A DNA stretch of 64,000 bases from Caldora sp965222765. GTDB lineage: Bacteria; Cyanobacteriota; Cyanobacteriia; Cyanobacteriales; Coleofasciculaceae. The notes beneath the pieces are model-generated. The model was not told where the DNA came from, ran no database searches, and saw nothing but the letters and a program-made list of their open reading frames with translations. The stretch spans positions 1-64,000 of the forward strand of contig CBDCVG010000092.1 in assembly GCA_965222765.1 (NCBI GenBank). Reading direction: 5' to 3'. Position numbers and translations under genes: made by a program. The number at the start of each line of letters is the position of its first letter. Position 1 is the stretch's first letter. Shown piece after piece: positions 25,938 to 34,102 of this stretch.

Positions 25938-26776
25938 TTGGCTCTAATTGAAATTGGCGATTATAAGACTGAAAGCCAGTTACATAGGCGTATTGAGTAT
26001 TTTCGGAGAGGTCTAATGCGCTTGTATCTCAAACAGATACCAACGCATGAGCGTCCTCTTTTAGCCGTAGATCATACAGCTTGGGCTAGACTTCACTCGC
26101 CAACACTACAAGACCGTACTTACCAACATCAGCCTAGTACTCTTGGTTCAAACAAACCCATTTGTATTGGTCAAGGATATAGTACCATAGCTTGGATACC
26201 CGAAGCTCAAGGAAGTTGGGCATTACCTTTAAGACATGAGCGTATTACGAGTTGGGAAAATCCGATTAGCAAAGCAGCTTGGCAAATAAAACTTGTGTCT
26301 CAACATCTGCCACTACGTCCGATTGTCCTGTTAGATAGCGAATATGGCAATGCTTCCTTTCTCAATCAAACTGTAGGGATAGAAGCTGACTTGAAGAGTG
26401 AGGATTCGTTCTAACCGTGTGTTGTACTCAGCCCCTCCTCCCTATAATGGTAAGGGACGACCAAAAAAACATGGTCAAAAATTTAAACTCAATGACCCCT
26501 CTACTTGGTGGGAAGCGGGAGTTATGGTTAGCTAGAGATTTAGTGGCACAGCATCATCTTCCCTGGCAAAAACCACTCGACAATTTAACTCCTGGAAGGG
26601 TGGCTCAGTCGTTTGCATCACTTTTAATGGAGATTGGCACACCAGCAGTTTCTCCCAAACCGCGTGGAAAGTCTCCTGGTTGGACACTAGGGAACAAACG
26701 TACTAAAAAAATTCGCTATCCAGTGGTTAAAAAAGGCAAAACATCACACAAAAAATCTCGAAAAAAAGCCTCTTAA
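25938..26776 (+). pseudogene. Transposase pseudogene (NF041680/IS701-like), frameshifted and internally deleted
   Basis: The first frame has EYFRRGLMRLYLKQIP, LLAVDHTAWARLHSPTLQDR and VLLDSEYGNASF (two catalytic Asp blocks), then breaks at about 26395. The next frame continues RVRIRSNRVLYSAPPPYNGK to a stop near 26530. A third frame resumes with LARDLVAQHHLPWQKPLDNL, TPGRVAQSF and a basic tail. The segment with the catalytic Glu is missing and so is the N-terminus. A frameshift plus internal deletion is the simplest reading. I recall these blocks from a large cyanobacterial transposase family; the exact IS name is unsure. Confidence 0.8.
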
Positions 26777-26806
26777 TCTCGATTTTTTCCTTGATAGTGA
26801 CTCTAT

Positions 26807-26842
26807 CTCAGCTGTGAGCTACAGCTGAGTCAATTTTTCTTA
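26807..26842 (+). terminator. Hairpin with T-tract after transposase remnant
   Basis: CTCAGCTG (26807-26814) pairs with CAGCTGAG (26822-26829), followed by TCAATTTTTCTT. It fits an intrinsic terminator on the plus strand. Confidence 0.5.
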
Positions 26843-26923
26843 GTCTAAACTCCAGTTATCTACCTCAAGGTGTTGTCATTAGCAACACAATTAATTTTAG
26901 GACAAGTGCGATCGCAGATCTTG

Positions 26924-27027
26924 TAGTGGCGCGACACACCTAAAATGAGGGAATAGGTAGGTTGGGTGAAGCGATAGCGTAACCCAACGCCAGTAACACG
27001 AATGTTGGGTTTCACTACTGTAACGCA
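26924..27027. mobile_element. MITE-like palindromic element, copy 2 (right end decayed)
   Basis: The left end TAGTGGCGCGACACACCT is intact and is followed by GTAGGTTGGGTG and GCGATAGCGTAACCCAAC. The right half keeps TGTTGGGTTTCACTAC but lacks the mirrored CACCCAACCTAC and the right terminal repeat. Confidence 0.7.
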
Positions 27028-27050
27028 CCACGTTGTGGGTACAATAATTT

Positions 27051-28541
27051 TCAAAAATCGCCCAGTTGAGGCCAAGGAATATTAGGATGACTAGCAATAA
27101 AACTGGCAACTGCTGCTGCTCCGTAGCGATTTAAATGGCTCGGATCAGCAAAATATTGATTCTGCTTCAACCATAGTCTTCCCATATCAATAAAAATCAA
27201 ACCTGTTTGTCCCCGCATCAACTGCTCAAATTGCACTTCACGTCTCGAACGTTCCCAATCTAAATAGTTTTGACTAACAGGTAAATTAACTAAAACTAGG
27301 GGAATCTGTTGCTGTTGAGCAAACGCTCTGACTGAGTTAAGAGCATTCAATTGGGAACCGGAAAAACTAAATGGTTGATAATCCCCGTCATACAAACCTG
27401 CTACTCTTGGATGTGTCTGATAGTAGGTATTGGGATTAAAGCGACTTTGCAGTGGTAGGAAGCCGTTGGCATCAATGGCAACAGTACTGTAGCTATTATC
27501 AGAAGCATTTTTTACTAAAGTCAGTCGCTGGGGTGTTGGGGTTCCAGTCAACTGAGTTAATATTAGCAGCTCACTAGAAGAGGCTTCTGGATTACTGGAA
27601 GTCTCAAACGGAACCCTTGCTAAGCGCCACTCCTCAGAGGTAGGACTGGAGCTAGCTGCATCTACTGAATTCTGTGACTTGTCTGTGGTAGTTTGGGAAA
27701 TAGTAGAGTCTTGAATTGCCCCGCAATCATTGGTAACTTCAGGTATAGTTGGGGGAAGGGTAGGACGACTCCCTGTCATCACTACTTTGTATCCTTGAGA
27801 TGCTGTCAATTGATTGTAAGTCCGGTCTACCCGTCCACTATTAAATGAGCGTACGCCATCCGCCCAAATAATTAGCTTTGGTAGTTGTTCGGTAGTCAAC
27901 ATTTGCCGCAGCTGGAAGGCAACCATTTGAGCAGTTGCGCCATTGATACCAAAGTTAAAGACTTTGAGATTGCCTTTGCCTTGAACTGCTAGCTGTCGCT
28001 CTAGTTGTCTAGGATCGAGCCCCACTAAAGCACGAGAACTGCCTACAATGAGTACATCTGGAGGACCAACAGCAGCAATATAGGATAAATATAGTAGTAG
28101 CTGTTCGTCAAAGATTTGGTTATTAAAACTAGCAAAAGGCAGGGATTGAGGGTTAGAAGTGGCTTTTTTTTGAGCTAAATCTAGGGCATTGAGATACTCT
28201 ACTACTTTTTTTTGCGCATAAGCTCGTTTAGGGCTGTTGATGGGAACTGCTTGCATCCCCTCAATCGCTTGCATCCACTTTAAGACAACTAAATCCAATT
28301 CTTGTTGGGATTGGGCTGTTTGGGATAGCTGAGCAGCACTGTTGGCTTTGCTAATCCCTTTAGTAAAGGGACTAATCGGGGGACAAACCGAGGGAGAGTC
28401 TGACTCATTAGCAACAACATTGCGAGTGTTGGCATTTCTGTTGAAGTTCAGCTTGGGCAAAGAAGTCTGGGAACAGCCAGTAGTAACTAGGAGTAAAGCT
28501 AAGGTAGCAGTACTTTGGAATTGAAAAGAGAATTTAGGCAT
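27051..28541 (-). CDS. SGNH-hydrolase-like lipoprotein (DUF1574-like)
   Basis: 496 residues with a lipoprotein signal (LLLVTTGC, Cys23 followed by Ser), so it is anchored in a membrane facing the periplasm or surface. The body has an SGNH/GDSL layout: VLIVGSSRALVGLDP with the nucleophile Ser region, FNFGINGATA with the oxyanion Gly/Asn, and a C-terminal FADPSHLNRYGA with the Asp-x-x-His pair. These match acyl-esterase or acetyltransferase-like proteins of the DUF1574 group. A Ser/Thr-rich low-complexity insertion lies around residues 265-315. The substrate is unknown; a cell-wall or exopolysaccharide ester is possible. Confidence 0.82.
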   Translation of the reverse strand: MPKFSFQFQSTATLALLLVTTGCSQTSLPKLNFNRNANTRNVVANESDSPSVCPPISPFTKGISKANSAAQLSQTAQSQQELDLVVLKWMQAIEGMQAVPINSPKRAYAQKKVVEYLNALDLAQKKATSNPQSLPFASFNNQIFDEQLLLYLSYIAAVGPPDVLIVGSSRALVGLDPRQLERQLAVQGKGNLKVFNFGINGATAQMVAFQLRQMLTTEQLPKLIIWADGVRSFNSGRVDRTYNQLTASQGYKVVMTGSRPTLPPTIPEVTNDCGAIQDSTISQTTTDKSQNSVDAASSSPTSEEWRLARVPFETSSNPEASSSELLILTQLTGTPTPQRLTLVKNASDNSYSTVAIDANGFLPLQSRFNPNTYYQTHPRVAGLYDGDYQPFSFSGSQLNALNSVRAFAQQQQIPLVLVNLPVSQNYLDWERSRREVQFEQLMRGQTGLIFIDMGRLWLKQNQYFADPSHLNRYGAAAVASFIASHPNIPWPQLGDF

Positions 28542-28734
28542 AATGCGATCGCCTCTGGTTAGGGTAGCTCGATAAAGTCAAATGGGAATGCTTTTTGAAT
28601 TAAGAATTAAGAATTAAGAATAAGGTTAGAAACTAATCATATCAAGGTTTTCAGACCTAAATCAGTATTTTTTAGTTGAGGAGTGTCTTCAGTTAGTTTA
28701 CAATACTCGCTTTATTCAAAAAACTAAAAAAATG

Positions 28735-28766
28735 CTGTAGAGACGTTGCAGGCAACGTCTCTACAG
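28735..28766 (-). terminator. Terminator of the petC-petA operon
   Basis: CTGTAGAGACGTTGC and GCAACGTCTCTACAG form a perfect 15-bp stem with a 2-base loop, 58 bp past the petA stop. On the minus strand the stem is followed by CATTTTTTTAGTTTTTTG. The same GTAGAGACGTTGC palindrome is a dispersed repeat in other cyanobacteria, so a repeat may have been recruited as a terminator. Confidence 0.75.
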
Positions 28767-28823
28767 TCTGAATACCTAATATTTTTAACTAGCAACTTAC
28801 GTTAGTAGTATTTGATGCCGAAC

Positions 28824-29813
28824 CTAGATATTCATTTCAGCAGCTTGCACTTTCTCAATTTGCTTCTTCTTCAGTACCAGCAGGACTTGAGAAAGCATAA
28901 TCGCAGCAATGAAAGCCATCAACCACTTAATCCGAGTTGCATCTTGCAGAACAATTTCTACATCCTTCTGACCAAATCCACCTACATTGGGATTATTCGT
29001 TAGGCTTTCCCCAGCAGCTACTTCTTGTCCTTCAGAAACAATTAACTCTGGTCCTGCAGGAATATTATCAACAACTGTTTCACCGTCTGCTTGGCTTATA
29101 GTTACTTCGTAGCCACCATATTCAAGAGCAGTAATTGCTGTAATTTGACCACTTGTAGAAGCCTTGAAGAGATTGTTATTGGTTTGGTCACCAGTAGGAT
29201 ATACTTGACCGCGACCTCGGTTAGCACCTACATGTATCGGATACTTACCGAAGTGAATTCCTTTATCAGTTTCTGGATTAGGAGAAAGGACAGGAAAAAC
29301 AATTTCTTGGTACTGTTCACCAGGTAGGGGACCAACGATCACCACATTTTCTTGGTCGTCGCGGTACTGTTGGAAATAAACGTCCCCAACCTCTTCTTTC
29401 ATTTCCTCAGTAATTCGGTCTTCAGGAGCAATCTTGAAGCCATCAGGCAACATTACTACTGCACCCACATTCAGACCACCTGGGGAACCATCACCTAAAA
29501 CCTGCTGCGCATCTAAGTTGTAGGGTATTTCTACCACCGCCTTAAATACAGTATCCGGCAACACAGATTGGGGAACTTCTACTTTTGTAGGTTTAGAAGC
29601 CAAATGACAGTTGGCACAGACGATCCGCCCAGTAGCTTCGCGAGGAGTTTCCGGAGCTGTTTGCTGTGCCCAGAAGGGATAGGCCGCAGCTGGCTGAGGA
29701 AGGGCAAGATCGCTGACAAAGAAAAAGGCACAAGTTGCCAAAGCTAGTACAACGGCTCTAGTAATTATTCGCTTGCCGTTGCTGTACATCACCGATAAAG
29801 AAGGTGTTCTCAT
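28824..29813 (-). CDS. petA: Apocytochrome f
   Basis: A subunit of the thylakoid cytochrome b6f complex that passes electrons to plastocyanin or cytochrome c6. From MRTPSLS the signal peptide ends at PQPAAA and mature protein starts YPFWAQQ; the new N-terminal Tyr45 is the axial haem ligand. Haem attachment is C66-A-N-C69-H70. The lumenal domain ends with the single TM anchor (WLMAFIAAIMLSQVLLVL) and a short KKKQIEKVQ tail. An in-frame ATG 27 bp upstream would add MSFKFFPYK, so I chose the shorter form. The gene follows petC by 115 bp on the same strand: a petCA operon. Confidence 0.98.
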   Translation of the reverse strand: MRTPSLSVMYSNGKRIITRAVVLALATCAFFFVSDLALPQPAAAYPFWAQQTAPETPREATGRIVCANCHLASKPTKVEVPQSVLPDTVFKAVVEIPYNLDAQQVLGDGSPGGLNVGAVVMLPDGFKIAPEDRITEEMKEEVGDVYFQQYRDDQENVVIVGPLPGEQYQEIVFPVLSPNPETDKGIHFGKYPIHVGANRGRGQVYPTGDQTNNNLFKASTSGQITAITALEYGGYEVTISQADGETVVDNIPAGPELIVSEGQEVAAGESLTNNPNVGGFGQKDVEIVLQDATRIKWLMAFIAAIMLSQVLLVLKKKQIEKVQAAEMNI

Positions 29814-29928
29814 CTTGTAAGGAAAAAACTTAAAACTCACATTGTCGATTGGTTAGTTGGTTAGTTGGTTTTTAGTTGTTAATTATTGAGCCTTGAGCAA
29901 CAAAAAACTTGCCAACAAGCAACTTTCC

Positions 29929-30471
29929 CTAAGTCCACCAAGGTTGTTCCCCTGTGCGGAAATCAGTTTCTGTCCACTGGGTAAAGGCTAGTTTGTCGTC
30001 TTCTGTAGTATCAGCGTGAACTAACGCCAAGGATAAAGGTGCTGGTCCGCGTACTACTTTGCCTTCATTGTTGTACTGAGAACCATGGCAGGGACACATA
30101 AACTTGTCCTCACTAGCATTCCAGGGAACAACGCATCCCAAATGGGTGCAGACCGCGTTGATACCGTAGTTGGCAATGGATTGATCTTCTGTGATTACAA
30201 CATAGGTAGGGTCACCTTTGAGACCTTGAGCCAAAGTGCGATCGCCTGCATTATGGCCGGCTAAAAATTCGCTGACGATGAGGTCATTGCCCAAAGCATC
30301 CTTGGCAGTGACACCACCACCGCTGCCACCACTCGAAGGTGGAATGAAGTACTTGATAAATGGATAGAGCCCTCCTAGAAATGTACCGGTTATCGTACCG
30401 AACGTCAGGAGGTTCATAAATTGGCGACGCCCCATATCAGGGACATCTGCAGAACCAGAAGCTTGAGCCAT
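29929..30471 (-). CDS. petC: Rieske iron-sulphur protein of cytochrome b6f
   Basis: 180 residues. An N-terminal TM anchor (FMNLLTFGTITGTFLGGLYP) with a preceding RR holds it in the thylakoid membrane. A Gly-rich hinge (SSGGSGGGV) follows, then the soluble [2Fe-2S] domain with C108-T-H110-L-G-C113 and C126-P-C128-H129-G-S. It oxidises plastoquinol at the lumenal side and passes electrons to cytochrome f. It is the first gene of petCA. A long hairpin lies in the leader just upstream. Confidence 0.98.
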   Translation of the reverse strand: MAQASGSADVPDMGRRQFMNLLTFGTITGTFLGGLYPFIKYFIPPSSGGSGGGVTAKDALGNDLIVSEFLAGHNAGDRTLAQGLKGDPTYVVITEDQSIANYGINAVCTHLGCVVPWNASEDKFMCPCHGSQYNNEGKVVRGPAPLSLALVHADTTEDDKLAFTQWTETDFRTGEQPWWT

Positions 30472-30501
30472 AACTAAACGCCTGAAGATATATTTTTCTT
30501 A

Positions 30502-30530
30502 ACAACTCTGGAAAGTCTTCCAGAGTTTTG
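30502..30530 (-). promoter_or_regulatory. Hairpin in the petC leader
   Basis: AACTCTGGAA (30504-30513) and TTCCAGAGTT (30518-30527) are a perfect 10-bp inverted repeat around AGTC; the flanking TTAAC/GTTAA extend the pairing with a 2-base bulge. It lies 33-56 bp before the petC start, in the divergent petC/DUF3067 promoter region. No T-tract follows directly, so an operator or mRNA leader structure fits better than a terminator. Confidence 0.5.
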
Positions 30531-30705
30531 TTAACCCTGCTCTATCTAATGTAGAGTGATTCAAAAGCTATCAGGGTTGCTAGAATCCTTTGAGTAGAAG
30601 GATTTTTGGCTTGATATATAAGTATTATTGCATTGTTTTACACCGGATCATAAAGTTTCGCATTTATTACGAAATATAAAGAAAATCCAACAAAGTATTA
30701 AGGTT

Positions 30706-31023
30706 ATGAACGGAGACGACTTGCGCCAACTCCTGCTCAATAAGTGGGGACGCTCTTATGACATTCAGATTCGACGGACTCAGGGCAAAATCTTTGTTCA
30801 GGTAATGTGGAAATACCTAGAACAAGTCTCGTTCCCACTTTCTGAAGCAGAGTACTTGGAGCACCTTAATACCATTGCCAGTTATATCCATGGTTGGGGG
30901 GGAGTCCAGCAAGTACAAAATTACATCCACCAAACCCATGAGCGTCCGAGAGTAGGGAAAGTAATTAGTATTCCCCTTGAACTAGGTGGAAGGGCATCAG
31001 AATGGATGTTGGAGGATTTTTAG
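30706..31023 (+). CDS. DUF3067 family protein, divergent from petC
   Basis: 105 residues, soluble, from the ATG at 30706 (MNGDDLRQLLLNKWGRSYDI). The DUF3067 features are QIRRTQGKIFVQVMWKYLEQ, YLEHLNTIASYIHGWGGV and HERPRVGKVISIPLEL. The longer frame starts only at a TTG far upstream and is not needed. DUF3067 occurs in cyanobacteria and plastid-bearing eukaryotes. Its head-to-head position with petCA suggests a link to the b6f complex or photosynthesis, but this is inferred from position only. Confidence 0.88.
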   Translation: MNGDDLRQLLLNKWGRSYDIQIRRTQGKIFVQVMWKYLEQVSFPLSEAEYLEHLNTIASYIHGWGGVQQVQNYIHQTHERPRVGKVISIPLELGGRASEWMLEDF

Positions 31024-31030
31024 CTGACTG

Positions 31031-31180
31031 AAGGTAGAAGGCAGAAGGCAGGAGGCAGAAGGCAGAAGGCAGGAGGCAGGAGGCAGAAGGCAGAAGGCAG
31101 AAGAGTTTTTCTTTGTATTTTCTCCTTTATACCAATAACCAATGACCAGTGACCAATAACCAATGACCAATGACCAATGT
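31031..31180. repeat. Two adjacent heptamer arrays
   Basis: 31031-31103 holds about ten units of GGCAGAA/GGCAGGA. 31129-31180 holds about seven units of CCAATGA/CCAATAA. They share nothing but the 7-bp period. They take up half of the 303-bp spacer before the first pentapeptide gene; nothing else is evident there. Confidence 0.9.
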
Positions 31181-31326
31181 ATCCTGATTGATATTATCAA
31201 GTCTTGTATTCTAATAAACCTACTTTCCTAATTAAATTTAGTCCATTGGAGAAATTTCTATTTTCTTTAAGCAAAAAGTTATAACTGAATTTTCAAGGTA
31301 AAAAACCCTAACCAACTAATACATTT

Positions 31327-32061
31327 ATGGACACTAACGAAATTCAGTCACGCTATACAGCAGGGGAGAGAGATTTTCGCGAAGCCGATCTCAGCGGTGT
31401 CAACCTGCGTGGAGCCAACCTACGGGAAGTCGATCTCAGTGGAGCCAACCTCAGTGGAGCTGATCTCAGTGAAGCTGATTTGCGGGAAGCTAACCTCACT
31501 CAAGCCAACCTTGGTAGTGCTGACCTGATTCTTGCTAACCTTAGTGATGCCAACCTCAGTGAAGCGGATCTGAGTGAAGCTAATCTAATTGGCGCCAAAC
31601 TTGGTGTCGCCAAACTAGTTGGGGTTAATCTTGTGGGTGCAAACCTCAGTGGTGCTGAACTGAGTGGTGTTAACCTGGCTGAAGCTAGCCTCAGTGGTGC
31701 CAATCTCATTGGTACTATTCTGATTAAAGCTAATCTACGAGAAGCCAACCTAGGTGGTGCCAACTTGAGTATTGCCAACCTGATTGGTACTAACCTGATT
31801 GGTGCTAACCTGATTGGTGCTGACCTTAGTGGTGCTAACTTGATTGAAGCTGACCTCAGTAGTGCTAACTTAAATGGCTCAAAGCTGTATCGCTCTAATC
31901 TGGCTCATGTCAAGCTTAAAGAAGTTGACTTGGGTAATGCCAACTTAAAGGATGCTAACTTAGCTGGAGCCGAATTGACTAATGCCAATCTAGATAACGC
32001 TAATCTGGAAGGAACCATCCTAGGTTTAATGGAAAGTGCTAAACCCAATCCAGTGATTTAG
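31327..32061 (+). CDS. Pentapeptide-repeat protein
   Basis: 244 residues. After a short leader (MDTNEIQSRYTAGERDF) nearly the whole chain is A(D/N)LxX pentapeptides such as GANLSGADLSEADLREANL, with about 40 copies. Such proteins fold as a right-handed quadrilateral beta-helix. There is no TM segment or signal peptide. Functions of cyanobacterial members are mostly unknown; some relatives mimic DNA and inhibit gyrase. The leader is nearly the same as in the protein encoded at 32.4 kb, so the two are duplicates. The repeats create long meaningless frames on the other strand. Confidence 0.95.
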   Translation: MDTNEIQSRYTAGERDFREADLSGVNLRGANLREVDLSGANLSGADLSEADLREANLTQANLGSADLILANLSDANLSEADLSEANLIGAKLGVAKLVGVNLVGANLSGAELSGVNLAEASLSGANLIGTILIKANLREANLGGANLSIANLIGTNLIGANLIGADLSGANLIEADLSSANLNGSKLYRSNLAHVKLKEVDLGNANLKDANLAGAELTNANLDNANLEGTILGLMESAKPNPVI

Positions 32062-32400
32062 TATGCAGCCTTAGGTAAAATAATTCGCAATCGCAAATTA
32101 CCTTGCTGTTAAGCTTGATGCGCTAGCAGCTGAGATTATTTGTTTTAGGAAAGCTTGGTAAACACTTGTGTAGCAATACCTTTACGGGATGCTACGCTTA
32201 TGTGCTTCAATAACGCATATAAAAAAAAATTGCTCCTAGAGAAGTTGTGATACCATCTTGCTTTCAAGAAAACTACCTGCTAGCTCAGTTGTCAAAGGGG
32301 ATTAGAGGGATTCAATACTGGCATCGACAGTGCAAAACGCTATGAAACTAGTTTGAAAATGCTGGATCAAAGTTGAGTTCCCGAAATACAAAACACACAT
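32062..32400. other. Gene-free 339-bp spacer between pentapeptide genes
   Basis: No open frame of protein-like composition, array or clear terminator. It should hold the promoter of the second pentapeptide gene. Confidence 0.5.
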
Positions 32401-33594
32401 ATGGATGCTAACGAACTTTTAGCAAATTATGCAGCAGGCGAGAGAGCTTTTCGTTTTGCCAACCTCAGTGGGGTCAATCTCCACGATATCAAACTCAGTG
32501 GAGCCAATCTTTATTTTGCCAACCTCAGCGATGCTAAACTCAGTGGAGCCAACTTCAGTTTTGCTAACCTCAGTCGCGCTAATCTTAGTGGTATTGAACT
32601 TAGTGGTGCTTATCTGATTGATGCCAACTTCAGTGATGCGAATCTCAGTGGTGCCTACCTAATTAATGCCAAACTTAGTTTTGCCAACCTTGGTCATGCT
32701 GACCTCAGAGATGCTAACCTTAGCGGAGCTAAATTGAATGGGGTAAAACTCAGTTATGCTAATCTCAAAGGTGCTAACTTAAGTAATGTCAATCTCAGTG
32801 GTGCTAACCTGAGCAATGCCAACCTTATAAATGCGAATCTCTGCAATGCAGACCTGATTAGTGTCAACTTGAGTAATGCCAATCTCAATGGTGCTAACCT
32901 GAGTAATGCTAATTTAGATGATGCCAACCTCAAAGATTCCAGTTTGATTAGTGCCAACTTAAGTAGTGCCAATCTTAAAGATGCTAGCCTGATTCAGACC
33001 AATCTACAGAAAGCTAAGTTACACCAAGCTAAGCTATCTCGTTCCAACTTAGCCTATGCCAAGCTTAATCAAGCGGATTTACTGAAGGCTGATCTCAGAG
33101 ACGCTAACTTAGCTAGAACTGACTTGACAGACGCAATACTCAACCACACTAACTTAGAAGGCACAATACTGAGTTTGACGATCAATTCCCATATAAGTAA
33201 CGAGGGTATTAAAGCTCCCTACCAATGGAAAAGTTTTTACTTTCGCTCGAAAACTGAGATAAAAATTGCTCAAGCACTTGATCGTGCTGGAGTACTTTTT
33301 TATCCAAATTGCAAGGCTCGTCTCACCCTTGATAAAAGTAGAGGTAGTAAAGAAACTAACTTCCTCGTTTTCCATCGGGGTAAGTGGGGAATTCTTGAAG
33401 TTGATAGTGAGCAGAGATATCGGGCATCTGGCACGGCAACAGACTCTGAAGCTCTTAGCGAAGCTACTTTAGGAAAACTGGACCACCTTAAAGTTCATGG
33501 TCTTAGTATTATTGAACATTACGATTCTGCTAGATGCTGGAATCAACCAGATAAAGTGGTTGACGAATTCCTCAATATTTTAAGTCAGACCTAG
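32401..33594 (+). CDS. Pentapeptide-repeat protein with nuclease-like C-terminal domain
   Basis: 397 residues. A leader MDANELLANYAAGERAFRF matches the neighbour at 31.3 kb. Pentapeptides fill about residues 18-258. The last 130 residues form a globular domain: FYFRSKTEIKIAQALDRAG, VLFYPNCKARLTL, KETNFLVFHRGKWGILEVDS. The order helix with Glu, N320-F-L-V, then I-L-E333-V-D335 resembles the PD-(D/E)XK fold, but the first acidic residue (usually D in PDF) is Asn320 and no Lys follows E333 at the canonical spacing. It may be a degenerate nuclease or a binding domain. A second copy of the module upstream lacks this domain. Confidence 0.85.
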   Translation: MDANELLANYAAGERAFRFANLSGVNLHDIKLSGANLYFANLSDAKLSGANFSFANLSRANLSGIELSGAYLIDANFSDANLSGAYLINAKLSFANLGHADLRDANLSGAKLNGVKLSYANLKGANLSNVNLSGANLSNANLINANLCNADLISVNLSNANLNGANLSNANLDDANLKDSSLISANLSSANLKDASLIQTNLQKAKLHQAKLSRSNLAYAKLNQADLLKADLRDANLARTDLTDAILNHTNLEGTILSLTINSHISNEGIKAPYQWKSFYFRSKTEIKIAQALDRAGVLFYPNCKARLTLDKSRGSKETNFLVFHRGKWGILEVDSEQRYRASGTATDSEALSEATLGKLDHLKVHGLSIIEHYDSARCWNQPDKVVDEFLNILSQT

Positions 33595-34102
33595 CACTAA
33601 GCTTAGACGCATTAATGTTTCCTGGTGATATCTCGACCTATAATGTGTATTTTTTGAGGCAATTTTGCGGTTTGTAAAGACTTGTCAAGGTTAGTAAATA
33701 GTTCTTGGTTATTAATGTCTGCTGCGCTACATTAATAAATGTAGGTCATCCTCCAAAATCAACAAATGGAGAAAAATAACTTACTGGGTATAGAGAAAGA
33801 TGATCTACTCGCTCTGTGACTCAGACGTAGTTCTAACTAGTCAAGCATAGTTTAAAGTGGTCAGTTATTCGGTATGATCCGAATTTAGCCAAACCAAAGT
33901 CCGGAAAGACACAACTAGCTTGGGAGATTAAAGGTGGAGCTGCGTAAGTTTTAAACCTTAGTAATGAACGATTGATAATCTGAAAGTTAACTTATTGAAA
34001 ACTTGTTCTTTTGTACTCATAGGGGTTCAGCCACCGTTGGTTGAGCCCTTTGAGTTTTGATGCAATTAGAATCAGAATTCTTAATTCTTAATTCTACTTC
34101 CT
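33595..34102. other. Gene-free 508-bp spacer with one hairpin
   Basis: A GU-tolerant stem GGGTTCAGCCA/TGGTTGAGCCC (34024-34048) followed by TTTGAGTTTTG resembles a plus-strand terminator, though the nearest upstream gene ends 430 bp away; it could close a small RNA. A (TTAATTC)n run follows at 34077-34096. Otherwise I see nothing. Confidence 0.4.

Noticed and set aside
31500..32972. Long minus-strand open frames opposite both pentapeptide genes
   Set aside because: They are mirror images of the periodic coding repeats (Leu/Ala/Arg-rich periodic translations) and have no independent support.
33890..34048. Possible small RNA ending in a terminator-like hairpin before the TPR-CHAT gene
   Set aside because: The stem relies on GU pairs and no promoter could be picked out; the evidence is too weak to call a gene.
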